The notes under the pieces: generated by a model | What the model was told of the DNA's origin: nothing | Database searches by the model: none | What the model saw: only the letters and a program-made list of their open reading frames with translations | Origin: a bacterium | Lineage (GTDB): Bacteria > Patescibacteriota > Gracilibacteria > BD1-5 > UBA6164 | NCBI GenBank assembly: GCA_024635485.1 | Contig: JAGXIV010000030.1 | Coordinates: forward strand, 1 to 39,073 | Length of the DNA: 39,073 nt | Direction of reading: 5' to 3' | Made by a program: the position numbers and the translations under genes | Part shown: piece after piece, positions 1 to 9,758 of the stretch | Position numbering within the stretch: the stretch's first letter is position 1 | Layout: the number at the start of each line of letters is the position of its first letter

Positions 1-686
1 TATTTATTGTTCCTCGTATTACTGCGGCCTTTGCAAAAGCTGGTGCAGAGCTTCCTGGACTGACGCAATTTATTGTTGCAGTTTCAAACTTCTTTATTTC
101 GAGTTGGTACAAGCTTATTATTGGGATCGTATTCTTTGTAATACTTATGAAGCTTTTTAAAATGACTTATACAGGACAACTCTTTTTTGCAAAATTATCA
201 TTCCATGCTCCTATATTTGGACTCGTAGTTCGACAATCAAATATTATCTACTTTATTAAATCTTTTACTATACTCCTTGATGCCTGAGTTCTTCTTCTTG
301 AATCTATTAAGACCTCAAGTAAGGTAGTACCAAATATGCTCTATAAAAGAGAAATAATACGAATTAAAAATGAAGTTGAGGTTGGACTGACTATGTCTAA
401 ATCTCTCGGACTCAATCTAGACTATGATACAAATGTTTACCTCAATAAGCTCTTTTCAGAAGAATTTGCTTATGTTGTAAGTACGGGGGAAGAAACCGGA
501 ACACTTTCAGGTTCACTTAAAAAGATTGGTATAAACTACAATAATGAGCTAAAAAGATATATTGGAAATATGTCCTCTATGATGGAGCCTATTGTTATTG
601 TTATTGTTGGTGCACTCGTTGGTACTATTATTATCGGTATTATGATGCCATTTTTCTCTATGGGTGAAGTTGCAAAAAATCTATAA
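1..686 (+). CDS. pilC: Type IV pilus inner-membrane platform protein PilC (type II secretion F family), 5' truncated
   Basis: The gene enters from the left edge; codons are read from base 3 to a TAA at 684-686, giving about 227 residues. This is the C-terminal half of a PilC/GspF protein, the inner-membrane platform on which the PilB/PilT motors act. The window shows the end of one cytoplasmic F domain (GAELPGLTQ), a membrane segment near residues 37-53, the second F domain beginning with LDAGVLLLES, and the C-terminal membrane segment EPIVIVIVGALVGTIIIGIM typical of the family. The glycine of LDAG is the TGA at 285-287, so under the standard code the gene would seem broken. It is followed by a strong terminator, then the pilin and the convergent pilT, so this is a pilus locus. 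Family assignment is firm; the N-terminal half is outside the window. Confidence 0.93.
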
Positions 687-723
687 TACTTTGGATATCT
701 CGTTTTTATATAATCCAATTGAA

Positions 724-757
724 TAAAAAACATCTCTATAATAGAGATGTTTTTTTC
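724..757 (+). terminator. Intrinsic terminator after pilC
   Basis: An A-run, a CATCTCT / AGAGATG stem and a run of seven T follow the pilC stop by about 40 bases. The hairpin separates pilC from the pilin transcription unit. Confidence 0.85.
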
Positions 758-827
758 TTACAGTTCTATTACACAACATTTTTAAAAACATTTATTATCA
801 AATGCAAGGTGAAAGAGACGTTAAAAA

Positions 828-855
828 TTGATTTTAGTCAAGCTCGTGATACTAT
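828..855 (+). promoter_or_regulatory. Candidate sigma-70-type promoter for the pilin gene
   Basis: TTGATT (828-833) and TACTAT (850-855) are separated by 16 bp, with a TG one base upstream of the -10 (extended -10). It lies in the 249-bp gap between the pilC terminator and the pilin start, predicting a leader of about 75 nt. Both boxes match only 4 of 6 consensus positions, so this is a candidate. Confidence 0.4.
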
Positions 856-862
856 CTGTTAC

Positions 863-886
863 AGCTAAATGCGAAAGTGCTTAGCT
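863..886 (+). other. Hairpin in the pilin mRNA leader
   Basis: AGCTAA (863-868) pairs perfectly with TTAGCT (881-886), and the stem closes on a GAAA tetraloop through C-G and two G-U pairs, with one A-C mismatch. It would sit at the very 5' end of a transcript from the candidate promoter, a position where hairpins often protect mRNA. There is no T-run, so it is not a terminator. Confidence 0.4.
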
Positions 887-935
887 TTAAGTTCTGAAAC
901 TTAATTTTATTTTATTTGTGTAACTTTCTTTCTTT

Positions 936-1589
936 ATGAAAAAAGTACAAAAAGGGTTTACCCTTGTTGAGCTTATCGTTGTAATTACGATTCTTGCTAT
1001 TCTTGGTACAATTGCATTTATATCTCTTCAAGGATATTCTCAAGATGCTAAGAACTCAAAGGTTACTTCTGACCTAAGAACTCTTACTTCAGCAGTTGAA
1101 ACTGGGATCAGTGATGGTACAGTTACTCTTAGTAATATCGTTACTGATACTACAGCTACTGTTGGAACAGCTAATCAAGTTGGTTCTGGAAGTATATTCT
1201 ACTCAGGAGCTTTAGTTCAAACTACTGTCGGTGGAACTAATACTTCAACAGGTGTAACCTATAGTGTAGGTACTGTAAATTTTGCAGCACTTCAACAAAA
1301 TGGTGATAACTTTAAATATGCAGTTGGAAATGTAACTCAACCATATGTTATCGCTATTCTTGCTGACGGTGATGTTGATGACAACACTGCTACGAATGAT
1401 AATTACGCTGTATATCAAATTGCAGGACAACTTCCTACTTCTCTTGATGCAGAAAAACAAATGGCTATTACTGGTAACTTCTATCCACTTGATGGAAGTG
1501 CAATTACTGGTCTTATAGCTCCAAATGGTGCTGCTCCTACTGGTGCAACAAATAATCAAATAGTTACTGGTGGAGGTCTTGCTTACTAA
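936..1589 (+). CDS. Type IV pilin (prepilin with class-III-type signal)
   Basis: A 217-residue prepilin. The short basic leader MKKVQKG ends in the Gly that a PilD-type prepilin peptidase cleaves before, followed by FTLVELIVVITILAILGT, the conserved pilin helix with Phe+1 and Glu+5. The remaining 190 residues are rich in Gly, Thr, Asn and Ser and would form the exposed globular domain. The 25 glycine codons are all GGN, with no TGA, unlike most genes here, which would fit a highly expressed major pilin. No Shine-Dalgarno motif precedes the ATG at 936. It lies between pilC and convergent pilT, with its own terminator. Whether it is the major pilin or a minor one cannot be told from sequence alone. 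Confidence 0.93.
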   Translation: MKKVQKGFTLVELIVVITILAILGTIAFISLQGYSQDAKNSKVTSDLRTLTSAVETGISDGTVTLSNIVTDTTATVGTANQVGSGSIFYSGALVQTTVGGTNTSTGVTYSVGTVNFAALQQNGDNFKYAVGNVTQPYVIAILADGDVDDNTATNDNYAVYQIAGQLPTSLDAEKQMAITGNFYPLDGSAITGLIAPNGAAPTGATNNQIVTGGGLAY

Positions 1590-1620
1590 TTGAGTATTTT
1601 AGACTTTTAGTCTAAATAAT

Positions 1621-1652
1621 AAAAAGACTCTCGAATTTTCGAGGGTCTTTTT
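1621..1652. terminator. Bidirectional terminator between the pilin gene and pilT
   Basis: AAAAAGACTCTCGA pairs with TCGAGGGTCTTTTT around a short AT loop (one G-T pair). A-run and T-run flank the stem, so it can terminate the plus-strand pilin transcript and the minus-strand pilT transcript, whose stop codon is at 1667. Confidence 0.88.
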
Positions 1653-1666
1653 ATTGTCCTTTTATT

Positions 1667-2749
1667 TTACATTCTTTGCTCTAAAATTATTCTAGGATTA
1701 TTGGCAAACTTGACCCCTTCTTCCTCCGTAATTTCTCATGTTTGTATAAGCTTGAGAATATCATCTTCCAGAAGTTGCATTCCATCTCGCTTCCCCATTT
1801 GCATAGCAGTTGGGATTTGATGAATATCATTTTCTCGAATGAGGTTTGAAACAGCACTATTATTAAAGAGTACTTCTTTCACCATATGTACTCCTGTTCC
1901 ATCTATTTTGGTTAAAAGTCTTTGTGAGAAAACAGCGACTAAAGCATCTGAAAGCTGCATTCTCACCTGATCTTTTTCTCCTTCCGAAAATATATCTATA
2001 ATTCTTGAAATTGTTTGAGCTGCACTTCTCGTATGCAGAGTAGAAAATACTAAATGACCAGTTTCAGCTAGGGTTAATGCCATTTCTACTTCTTGCTTAC
2101 TTCTCATTTCCCCAAATAATATTACTTGAGGAGCTTGTCGCATTGCACCTATAAGTGCTGTTTCATAATTCGGAACATCTTTCCCTACTTCTTTTTGTTC
2201 TACAATCGATTTTTTATGTTTATGAACATATTCTATCGGATCTTCTATAGTAATTATATGTTTTTTATAGTTGGTATTTATAAAGTTAATCATGGCTGCT
2301 AAAGTTGTAGTTTTTCAAGAACCAGTAGGTCCAGTAATAAGAATAAGTCATTGACCTAACTTTGTAACATCTTTATAAATATCAGTCAGTCAGAGACTCT
2401 CTATATCAGGAATTTGAGAATTGAGAAGTCGTACCACAATCATATAGTTCCCCATTTGAAACGAAAGATTTCATCTAAATCTCGCTCCTGCAAATCAAAA
2501 TGCGAAATCCAAATTTTGTTCTCTCTCAAGTTTTTCCATTTGTCACTCATCAATAAGTGATTGAGCAAACTCAAAAGTATCTTTCCAACTAAATTCTTCC
2601 ATATCTTCATCAATACTCGTAATTTCACCAGAAATTTTAATTGCAGGGAAAGTCCCAACCGTGATATACATATCACTTCACTTATTGTCTATCATCACTT
2701 GCAAAAGTTGGTCACGAATAGGATGATCAGATTTAATAACATTATCCAT
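1667..2749 (-). CDS. pilT: Pilus retraction ATPase PilT
   Basis: A 360-residue hexameric ATPase that powers pilus retraction and twitching by depolymerising pilin through PilC. The frame is open from ATG 2749 to TAA 1667 only if TGA is sense. The Walker A motif reads GPTGSGKTT near residues 140-149, with its SGK glycine encoded by TGA; the Asp box is ITIEDPIEYVH, the Walker B region has GEMRS, and the His box is HLVFSTLHT. The N-terminal PAS-like domain (ITVGTFPAIKI) is present. Length is normal for PilT (about 340-370). PilT rather than PilB is supported by the short N-terminus and the lack of a zinc motif. A terminator hairpin sits only 13 bases upstream of the start codon, leaving little room for a promoter. 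Confidence 0.95.
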
Positions 2750-2762
2750 AAAAATTTTATTT

Positions 2763-2800
2763 AAAAAAAAGAAGTGTTCTATAGTATTAGAACACTTCTC
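2763..2800 (-). terminator. Intrinsic terminator after the anchored surface-protein gene
   Basis: On the minus strand AGAAGTGTTCT pairs with AGAACACTTCT around an 8-base loop, then a run of eight T. It follows the stop of the gene at 2819-3802 and ends 13 bases before the pilT start. Confidence 0.85.
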
Positions 2801-2818
2801 TTGAGTTAATACAAGTAT

Positions 2819-3802
2819 TTAAGCAACTTGCATTTTTTTTCTTCGTGCAATATAGTAAAAACTATTTATAAATAATGTTGCAAGGATAAGTACCCAAGTT
2901 GCAGCACCTGTATCTGGTGTACCAGTAGCTGCAAGAGCTACTTCTTCTATATTAGACTCATCTTGTGCATTTTCAAGAGATACTTCTTCCCCCGCAGCGT
3001 TCAGTTCTACATCTCATACTGTTTCAGTATCAATTTGCATAACATCAAGACTTCCCTCTGCTTCAACATTTGTATCTATTACTTGAGCTCAAGAAGCAGA
3101 AAGTTGATCATTATCAGTAGAAGTTTGAGTATCTGCACTAGATTCTATAACTGGAGTTGTAAAATCATAGATACCTGTATCAAATTCTAAGTAATTTCCA
3201 TCTACATCTTTCATATCGATTATCATCAGAATATAATCTTGTTCTGATATCAGTGTAGGTTCAAGTGTAATGAGGATTTCAGCATCATCATAGTTTACTT
3301 TTTGAATATTTGTAACCGTACTTTCAGCAAGTAATTTAAATTCGTAGATTCCTTCAGAAAGTTCTTGATTATAGCTTACTGAAATAGTTCTATCATCAAC
3401 AATTTCAATCATACTAATATCTTCATCTTGGATACTAGATATATTTTCTTGAATAAATCATTCTACTCCAGCTGGAGTTTCAAAATCTATACTACCTTGA
3501 GTCCCAGCAAGAGTCAAAAGACTATATTTTGTGTTTGGTTGAAGTGGATTTTCAAGAAGAATATCAATCTTTTTAGTATCTGAATCTGAAAGTAAAGAAC
3601 CTCTCAATTTCATATCATTTAAAATTGTAATTTCAGCATCAACATCTCCAACTTTTACATTTGGATTATCTGACAGAGTTAATGACAGTGTATTTTCATC
3701 TAGAACATCAATTTTTTCTACTCCAAGTGGTCCAGAGTAAGTAATTTGTATTAATGCAAAAAGTGTTGCAAGAGATACAAGTATTTTTCATAGGTGTTTC
3801 AT
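2819..3802 (-). CDS. Secreted, cell-surface-anchored protein with sortase-like C-terminal tail
   Basis: A 327-residue protein of unknown function. It starts with a signal-peptide-like N-terminus (MKHLGKILVSLATLFALIQI), continues with about 230 residues of beta-rich sequence holding repeated Ig-like phrases (VEKIDVLDENTLSLTLS; IEIVDDRTISVSYNQELSEG), then an acidic Glu/Asp/Ser linker. It ends with TPDTGA, a 16-residue hydrophobic segment and IARRKKMQVA. That order (TG motif, membrane span, basic tail) is the layout of LPXTG-type cell-wall sorting signals, although the motif is not canonical LPXTG. A strong promoter lies 32 nt upstream and a terminator follows. I infer an exported adhesin or envelope protein. 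No sortase gene is visible in the window. Confidence 0.8.
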
Positions 3803-3840
3803 ATTTTGTAAATTAGTTTTTAATATATGACTACACAAAT

Positions 3841-3869
3841 ATTAAAACACATATTTTACAAAGTGTCAA
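3841..3869 (-). promoter_or_regulatory. Promoter of the anchored surface-protein gene
   Basis: On the minus strand a perfect TTGACA (3864-3869) and TTTAAT (3841-3846) are spaced 17 bp. This is one of the best consensus matches in the window and predicts a leader of about 32 nt. Confidence 0.65.
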
Positions 3870-3901
3870 AAAAATGAATAAGATATTTTAATAATATACT
3901 A

Positions 3902-4897
3902 TTATAAAACTTGTGAAAATAGCAAGTATCCCATATAAGCGAGATAGAGAGCTACAAATATAGCTCATTCTATTCTGGTAATGAGTCACTTCTTTCATAT
4001 GAATAGAAGCATGATAATAAGAAGAGAGATAGAGCTTATTTCTACTAATATATCAATAATAAGATTATCAGATACAGGAAGGTTCGCTACACTTCAAGTA
4101 ACTCACAGAACAAGTAATATATTAAATATATTACTTCCTACCACATTTCCAATAGCAATATCTGATTGTTTTTTGAGTGATGCAACAATAGAGGTTACAA
4201 GTTCTGGAGCTGATGTACCAAGGGCAACTACAGTAAGACCAATGACTGTCTCTGAAATATTAAACGAAAGAGCGATATTTCTCGCAGAATTCACGAGTAA
4301 ATCAGCACCAATGCTTAGTCCAACAAGTCAGAGTAAGACGAATCAAATTGATTTTCATATTGATTGACTCTCATCTACAGAGACTTCTGATGTAATTTCT
4401 TTTGTATTTCGAGCTAAACCAAAAGTATAAGAAAAGAATATTATAAAAAATAAAAGAAAAATAAGACTCTCTCCTCGTGTTAAGATATTGATAGCTTCTC
4501 CTGAAAAAAATACATCAAAGGCTAAAAAAAGGAGTGCCAATGAAGCTATAAGTGAAAAAGGTACTTCTTTATATATAGTAGAGTTTTTTGCCTGTAGAGG
4601 ATACACCATTGCAGCCACTCATAGTACCAGCAAGGTATTAGCTATATTTGATCCTATAACATTTCAGAGCGCTAACTCTGTTTGTCATCGAAAGGCTGAG
4701 AGTATATTTACAAAGAGTTCTGGAGCTGATGTCCCAAATGCTACGATAGTGAGACCAATAACTAATGGAGAGATTCAAAGTTTAGAAGCAATATTTGAAG
4801 CTCCAGAAACCAAAACATTTGCTCATTTTATGAGGACGATAAATCAAAAAATGAGATAGAGATAATCACTTCAAAAAAAAGTAGGAAGATAATTCAT
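3902..4897 (-). CDS. Na+/Ca2+ exchanger family (CaCA) membrane antiporter, YrbG-like
   Basis: A 331-residue integral membrane protein with the internal duplication of the CaCA superfamily. The first alpha repeat reads PLVIGLTIVAFGTSAPELFV, then NVIGSNIANTLLVLG; the second reads VIGLTVVALGTSAPELVTS, then NVVGSNIFNILLVLG. These hold the GTSAPE and GSN ion-binding signatures of prokaryotic K+-independent exchangers such as YrbG (about 325 aa). Each half has about five membrane segments joined by a hydrophilic loop around residues 160-180. Several helix glycines are TGA. It starts 4 nt after the ruvX stop and is the last gene of the nusA-rplI-ruvX operon. Role: extrusion of Ca2+ (or another cation) in exchange for Na+ or H+; the ion is not decided by sequence. 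Confidence 0.92.
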
Positions 4898-4901
4898 AAT
4901 T

Positions 4902-5279
4902 TTATTTTAATAAATTTGTATCAATATATGATTGTAATATACACTGAGCAGCAATATCATCTCTATGATCTGAAAATCATTCATCAGCAACAAAGCTAGA
5001 AAATCTTTCATCATGTCAGATACACTGTTTACTTGGAAAAGCAGCTTGAAGTTTTTGAATAAATTTCAATGTCTTATCAAGTTGCTTCGTATCTTTTCCA
5101 TAAAGATCATATGGAAGTCCAATGATGATTTTTTGAACGGCTGGACTAGACTTAAAGAATTTTTGTAAATACGAAATAATCTCAACTCGTGGAACGACTG
5201 TTTGAGCAAAAGCTATATTTTGTTCTGAAATTGCAATTCAAACACGTTTATCGCCTACATCTAAAGCAATAATTTTCAT
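4902..5279 (-). CDS. ruvX: YqgF/RuvX-family RNase H-fold nuclease
   Basis: A 125-residue protein with the YqgF signature set: IALDVGDKRVGIAIS at the N-terminus (first catalytic Asp), IIIGLPYDLYG in the middle, HDERFSS, and the C-terminal DDIAAQCILQSYID. Family members are 130-150 aa and are proposed Holliday-junction resolvases; E. coli YqgF acts in 16S rRNA 5' end maturation. The glycines of KRVG, CIG and DEG are TGA. It lies 7 nt behind rplI and 4 nt ahead of the exchanger, in an operon with nusA and rplI, so an rRNA-processing role fits the neighbours. Identification is firm; the biochemical role is inferred from the family. Confidence 0.93.
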
Positions 5280-5286
5280 ACTTTAT

Positions 5287-5739
5287 TTATTTAGCAATTA
5301 TTCGTACGATTGCCTTCGTTGCAAAGTTAGATCCCATATCAATATAAATATCATGGTCTCCTAAAGTTTTAAGGGAAGAATGGACACCTCAAAAATCTAC
5401 ATGTTTTTTTCAAATGGGAAACCTAAATTTTTGTGTTATAAATTCAGCAACATCTTTTGGGTGGATACTTCCATGAACTTTTTCACCAGAACATGGAAGA
5501 CTAAATTCAAATACCTTTCATGTGAGAGCATCTATAATTTCTTGTTTTCCTCAGAGAAGAGTTCGTCTATCAGATTCTTTTTTTTGTTTTTCTCATTTCA
5601 ATTTCAAAGCAACTTCATCAGTATATGGTTCAGCAAGTTTTTTTGGAAACAAGAAATTAGAGGCATATCCAGATGATACTTCTTTTATTTCTCCTTGTTT
5701 TGCGACGTGTAATACATGTTTCAAAAATAGGACTTTCAT
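5287..5739 (-). CDS. rplI: Ribosomal protein bL9
   Basis: A 150-residue bL9 (usual length about 148). The N-terminal rRNA-binding domain reads [20 protein letters not shown], then [15 protein letters not shown], the conserved bL9 signature. The charged connecting helix follows ([14 protein letters not shown]), and the C-terminal domain has [12 protein letters not shown]. Five of 13 glycines are TGA. Its presence is worth recording because several CPR lineages lack bL9. The gene begins 11 nt after the nusA stop and is followed by ruvX 7 nt later. Confidence 0.95.
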
Positions 5740-5750
5740 AATTGTTTATG

Positions 5751-6863
5751 TTAAGAATTTTCGTTGCTTGCTTCTGTATTTTCTAAATCTTTTTGTTCTT
5801 GAGTTTGTTCGAGTTCTTCTATAGATATTTTTACCCCAGTTAATTCAGAAGCAAGATGTACATTAATACCTCCTCTTCCAACAGCTTTTGCTCTTTCTCC
5901 ATATGGGATATATGCTATAAATGAATCTTCATCATCACCTTCTTCTACTCTCACAACAGTAGCAGGAGTGAGTGATCTACTTATAATATCTCGAATATCA
6001 TCAGAATTAGGGATGATATCTATTTTTTCACCACTGAGTTCCTCCATTACTGCTTTTACTCTCATACCTTTTTGTCAGATAAGTGTTCCAGCTGGGTCTA
6101 TTTCTTCATATGTTGAGCTAACAAGAAGTTTAGTTTTTACTCCTGGATGACGAACAACTGCATCAATTGTTACCACTCATTCAGCAATTTCAGGAACATA
6201 TTCAGCAAATATAGCAGGAACAAGCTCTGCTCTTTTTCTCGAAAGCACTACTTTTGGAAGCATATTTTCTTCTTTACTTACTTCAGCTATATACAAATAA
6301 AGTCTATTATCCGCAACATAACTGTCTCGACTAACTTGTTCTGATTTTGGAAGCGTTACTTGATTTCCGTTATAATCAAATACTACTTTTCATCCTTCTA
6401 CCATATCTACTCTCATATTTACAACTTCCCCTTCTTTTCCAACAAATAAATCATAAATTTTTTCTTTTTCACTATCAGCTACTTTTTGAATAATGACTTG
6501 TCTCGCAGCTTGAGAAGCAATTCTCCCAAAGACATCTCCGTCTTGTGCGAGAACTTCATCTGTAACATCGATTTCTATGATATCACCTTCTTCATATTCA
6601 TCTGCATCATCTCAAAGATCTTCAAATCATATTTCTGTACTTGGATCTTCGACAACTTTTACTACTGTTTTTTCAACAGATATTTCAAGTTCCCCTGATT
6701 CAAGGTCAAAATGTACATTTACATTTTCATCTTTATTTCAAAAATCTTTTTTATATGCAGTTTTGAGTGCTGCTTCTATAATTTCAACAAGCTTTTGTTT
6801 TGGAAGCTTTTTTTCAGCAGCAATCATATTAATAGCAGCCTGTATTTTTTGTATGTCTAGCAT
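5751..6863 (-). CDS. nusA: Transcription termination/antitermination factor NusA
   Basis: A 370-residue NusA that binds RNA polymerase and nascent RNA to control pausing, termination and antitermination. The RNAP-binding N-terminal domain (ALKTAYKKDFGNKDENVNV) covers residues 1 to about 125, followed by an S1 region and two KH domains. Diagnostic phrases are VLSRKRAELVPAIFAEYVPE, RHPGVKTKLLV, DPAGTLIGQKGMRVKAVMEE and GEKIDIIPNSDD. The GXXG loops of the KH domains (LIGQKG, AVGRGG) are intact, the first Gly of one being TGA. The acidic repeats of proteobacterial NusA are absent, as usual elsewhere. First gene of nusA-rplI-ruvX-exchanger. The start is ATG 6863; another in-frame Met lies 12 codons in. 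Confidence 0.96.
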
Positions 6864-6878
6864 AGTAAGTAAAAATTA

Positions 6879-6884
6879 ATTATA
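6879..6884 (-). promoter_or_regulatory. Possible -10 box for the nusA operon
   Basis: A perfect TATAAT on the minus strand ends 16 nt before the nusA ATG. No good -35 is visible: the matching position falls in the stem of the ftsZ terminator. If used, the leader would be only about 10 nt. Weak evidence. Confidence 0.3.
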
Positions 6885-6889
6885 ATATT

Positions 6890-6930
6890 TTTAAAAGAAA
6901 ACGAAGACTTGTTTCCAAATCTTCGTTCTT
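6890..6930 (-). terminator. Terminator after ftsZ
   Basis: On the minus strand AACGAAGA pairs with TCTTCGTT across a 12-base loop, followed by a T-rich TTTCTTTTAAAAA tract. It separates ftsZ from nusA. Confidence 0.7.
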
Positions 6931-7004
6931 TTCTCTCTTAAAACTTAAGGGTATTATAAGGTTTTTTTTTAAAATCAAAAATAAAATTTTCATTTTATAT
7001 ATGA

Positions 7005-8228
7005 TTACTTTTTCTTTCGTAGGAAACTTGGAATATCCAAATCTTCACCATCTCTCATATTTCCTGCTTCAGGTTTTGCTTGAGTCGGTTGAGCTGGAAG
7101 AACTCTAGAATCTGAAATACTTCTTTTCCCAAATCATCCACCTTGTCCTCCTCCTCTCATTTGTTCTGATTTTTGATCAATATATTTTTTGTTACTGTTT
7201 TCATCAAAACCAGTAGCCACAACTGTGATTTTTATTTCTCCTTCATAATCCTCACGAATAGTAGCACCAAATATAATATTTGCGTCACTATCTACTGAGT
7301 CAGTAATAACTTTTGCAGCTTCATCAACTTCAAACATTGATAAGTCAGTTCCACCTGTTATATTGAAGAGAAGCCCTTTTGCTCCTGCAATAGATAAATC
7401 TAAAAGTGGACTATCTATGGCACTTCGAGCAGCTTCAATAGCTCTATTTTCACCAGAACCATACCCAATACCCATGAGAGCTGAACCTGCTGAATGCATT
7501 ACAGCTCGTACATCAGCAAAGTCGACATTAATAAGACCCGGTTGAGTAATAAGGTCAGATATACCTTGAACCCCTTGATTGAGAACTTCGTCAACTATAG
7601 AAAAAGCATCAAGAAGTGGTGTTTTTTTATCAATAATAGAAAGAATTCTATCATTAGGAATAGTGATCAGTGTATCTACTTTTTCTTTGAGGTTATCAAA
7701 TCCGTCCATTGCCTTGCTTGATCTATTATGACCTTCAAAACTAAATGGTCGAGTTACCACTCAAATAGTAAGTGCTCAAAGTTCTTTTGCAACTTCAGCA
7801 ACTACAGGAGCTGCACCAGTACCAGTTCAACCTCCAAGTCCACATGTTATAAATACCATGTCAGCTCATTCTAGAAGAGCTTTTATTTCTTCCCTTGATT
7901 CTTCTGCTGCTTTTTTCCCAACATCTGGACTGCTTCAAGCTCCAAGTCCTCCCGTAATCATTTTACCGAGGTTGAGTTTATTATCAGCGAGTGAACTGTA
8001 GAGTGCTTGAACATCAGTGTTCATTGCGATGAAGTCAACTCCTTCAAGTCATGCTTCAATCATTCTGTTCACTGCATTATTTCAACCACCACCAACTCCA
8101 ACTACTTTTATTTTAGCTACTGGAGAAATAGAACCTGAAATTTGAACCTCTTCAGGTCCAGTATTTGTAGATTTTTGTGGTTTACTTGATAATAAATTTT
8201 TTAATTTATCGTCTCTTTTAACTGCCAT
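7005..8228 (-). CDS. ftsZ: Cell division GTPase FtsZ
   Basis: A 407-residue tubulin homologue that polymerises into the division ring. After a variable N-terminal arm (residues 1-45) it shows [20 protein letters not shown], then the nucleotide loop [16 protein letters not shown] near residue 131, where one loop glycine is TGA. Further landmarks are VTRPFSFEG, the T7-loop region [11 protein letters not shown] and the C-terminal GTPase-activation domain, then a Gly/Gln-rich linker (MRGGGQGG). The protein ends [10 protein letters not shown], matching the conserved C-terminal peptide (D-IP-FLR) that binds FtsA. That peptide and the upstream ftsA make a functional FtsA-FtsZ ring. ftsA lies 55 nt upstream on the same strand; a terminator follows. 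Confidence 0.97.
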
Positions 8229-8283
8229 GGGTTTTGTATAAAAAAATGTAAAATATTGGTATTATAAATGTGTAACGTAAGAG

Positions 8284-9516
8284 TTATGGAAGCATCTTCT
8301 TGAAAACTTTTACTATAGAAGAGAAAAATCAGCTTATATTTATATTAAGAGGTGATCTTCTATATGAATATCTATTTCAAAGTATCAGACTCCCTACAAC
8401 TCAAGAGAACACTGGATCACTAATCGAAGTTTCTGTTAATGATTCTTTTTCTACAGGAAGACCTATAAATACTGGAAGTCGTAAACTTTTTTTTGCGATA
8501 TCAATGATTCATTGTTGTTTCACAGAACCTCCTACTAAGATAGCTCATTCTGGAAGCATTCCATCTCTTCAAACTTTTTTAAGCTCTTGAGAGATAAAAT
8601 AGAATATTTCTTCATATCTCGCTGTAACAATTTGAGAGAGATATATGTTAGTAATTGCTCCCTCTTCATTTGGAGCTATATCACTCATGAAGTACTCTTT
8701 TTCTTTTGCCACTCATTCTTCAAGTCAGATTTCAGAATATTGAGTTTTGAGCTTTTCAGCAACGTCGATAGAGGTTCGAGCTCACAGAGCAATATCATTT
8801 GTAACACTATCCCCTCAAATGGGAATAACGACTGAATATTTAAGTGCCCCTTCTTCATAGACTGTTATTCCAGTAGTAGAAGCTCACATATCTATACATA
8901 CGACTCACAGTTCTTTTTGTCTTTTTGTAAGAACCCCTTCAGGAGCAGAAAGAAGATTTGGATATATATCATAGATTTCTATTCCCACATCAGCTACTGC
9001 TTTTTTTATATTTCCTAGAATATTTTTATTCATAGAAAATATATGTGCAATAACTTCAAGCTTTCGAGCAGACATCCCAATTGGATTTTTTACCCCTTCT
9101 TCCAAATCTACAATAAAGTACTCTGGAACTACTTTGAGTATTTCCCTATTTGGAAGATCTACTCAATTTCGTGCCATATCTAGAACCCTGTCAATATCTT
9201 CTTGAGAAATTTCATCTCATGATACAGCGATGATTCATTTACTGGTTATCACATCAAATGAAGAAGAATTGAAAGATAAATTTACTCAGGTTACTTGTTC
9301 ACCTGACATTTTTTCAGCTTCTTCAAGAGAATTATCTAAATTAGATTTAAATTCCTCCATATCAAGGATGTTTCATTTTCTAATTGCATGAGAATTTGAT
9401 ACTCATACACCCAGTACATGGAAATCTCGAGATTTTTCTTCAGCGAAGCTTCAAACGATTGTTCTGATTTTTGAACTTCCAATATCAATGGAAGTAATTA
9501 TGTTTTCCGATGCCAT
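8284..9516 (-). CDS. ftsA: Cell division protein FtsA
   Basis: A 410-residue actin-fold ATPase that tethers FtsZ to the membrane. Phosphate 1 is ITSIDIGSSKIRTIVG at residues 7-22, phosphate 2 is VVCIDMGASTTGITVYEEG, and the adenosine motif is GAILVGGSVKQQGI. The FtsA-specific SHS2/1C domain lies between (SGEQVTGVNLSFNSSSFDV). The C-terminus ends SSIVKVFKKMLP, a short amphipathic helix like the membrane-targeting sequence of the family. Many glycines of these motifs are TGA. First gene of ftsA-ftsZ, behind a good promoter. No mur or ddl genes are beside it, unlike the classical dcw cluster. Confidence 0.95.
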
Positions 9517-9627
9517 AAAAAAATAAATGTTAAGTTGCCTGATTAAATTACTGTTCTCTTTTTGTATACGCTTTACGTGTCTTTAATTCTAAGATATCTA
9601 ACATTTCACTCACTCTTGAACACTTAA

Positions 9628-9655
9628 ATTATATTTCGTTTTATATGGGAATCAA
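9628..9655 (-). promoter_or_regulatory. Promoter of ftsA-ftsZ
   Basis: On the minus strand TTGATT (9650-9655) and a perfect TATAAT (9628-9633) are separated by 16 bp. The predicted leader is about 105 nt. The 242-bp gap 9517-9758 separates ftsA from the divergent phosphatase gene; I saw no equally good promoter for the plus strand. Confidence 0.6.
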
Positions 9656-9758
9656 AGGGAGTTACTAAAGTCTTGTTGAAAACAAAAAAGTAAGCCTGTT
9701 TTTTGCAATAATAAACAAGAAATGATAGACTTAGAGTATATTAGTTCTAATTTTGTTT

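Noticed and set aside
3981-4859. Two plus-strand frames of 120-130 residues
   Set aside because: They are antisense to the cation exchanger, whose duplicated GTSAPE motifs are unmistakable on the minus strand.
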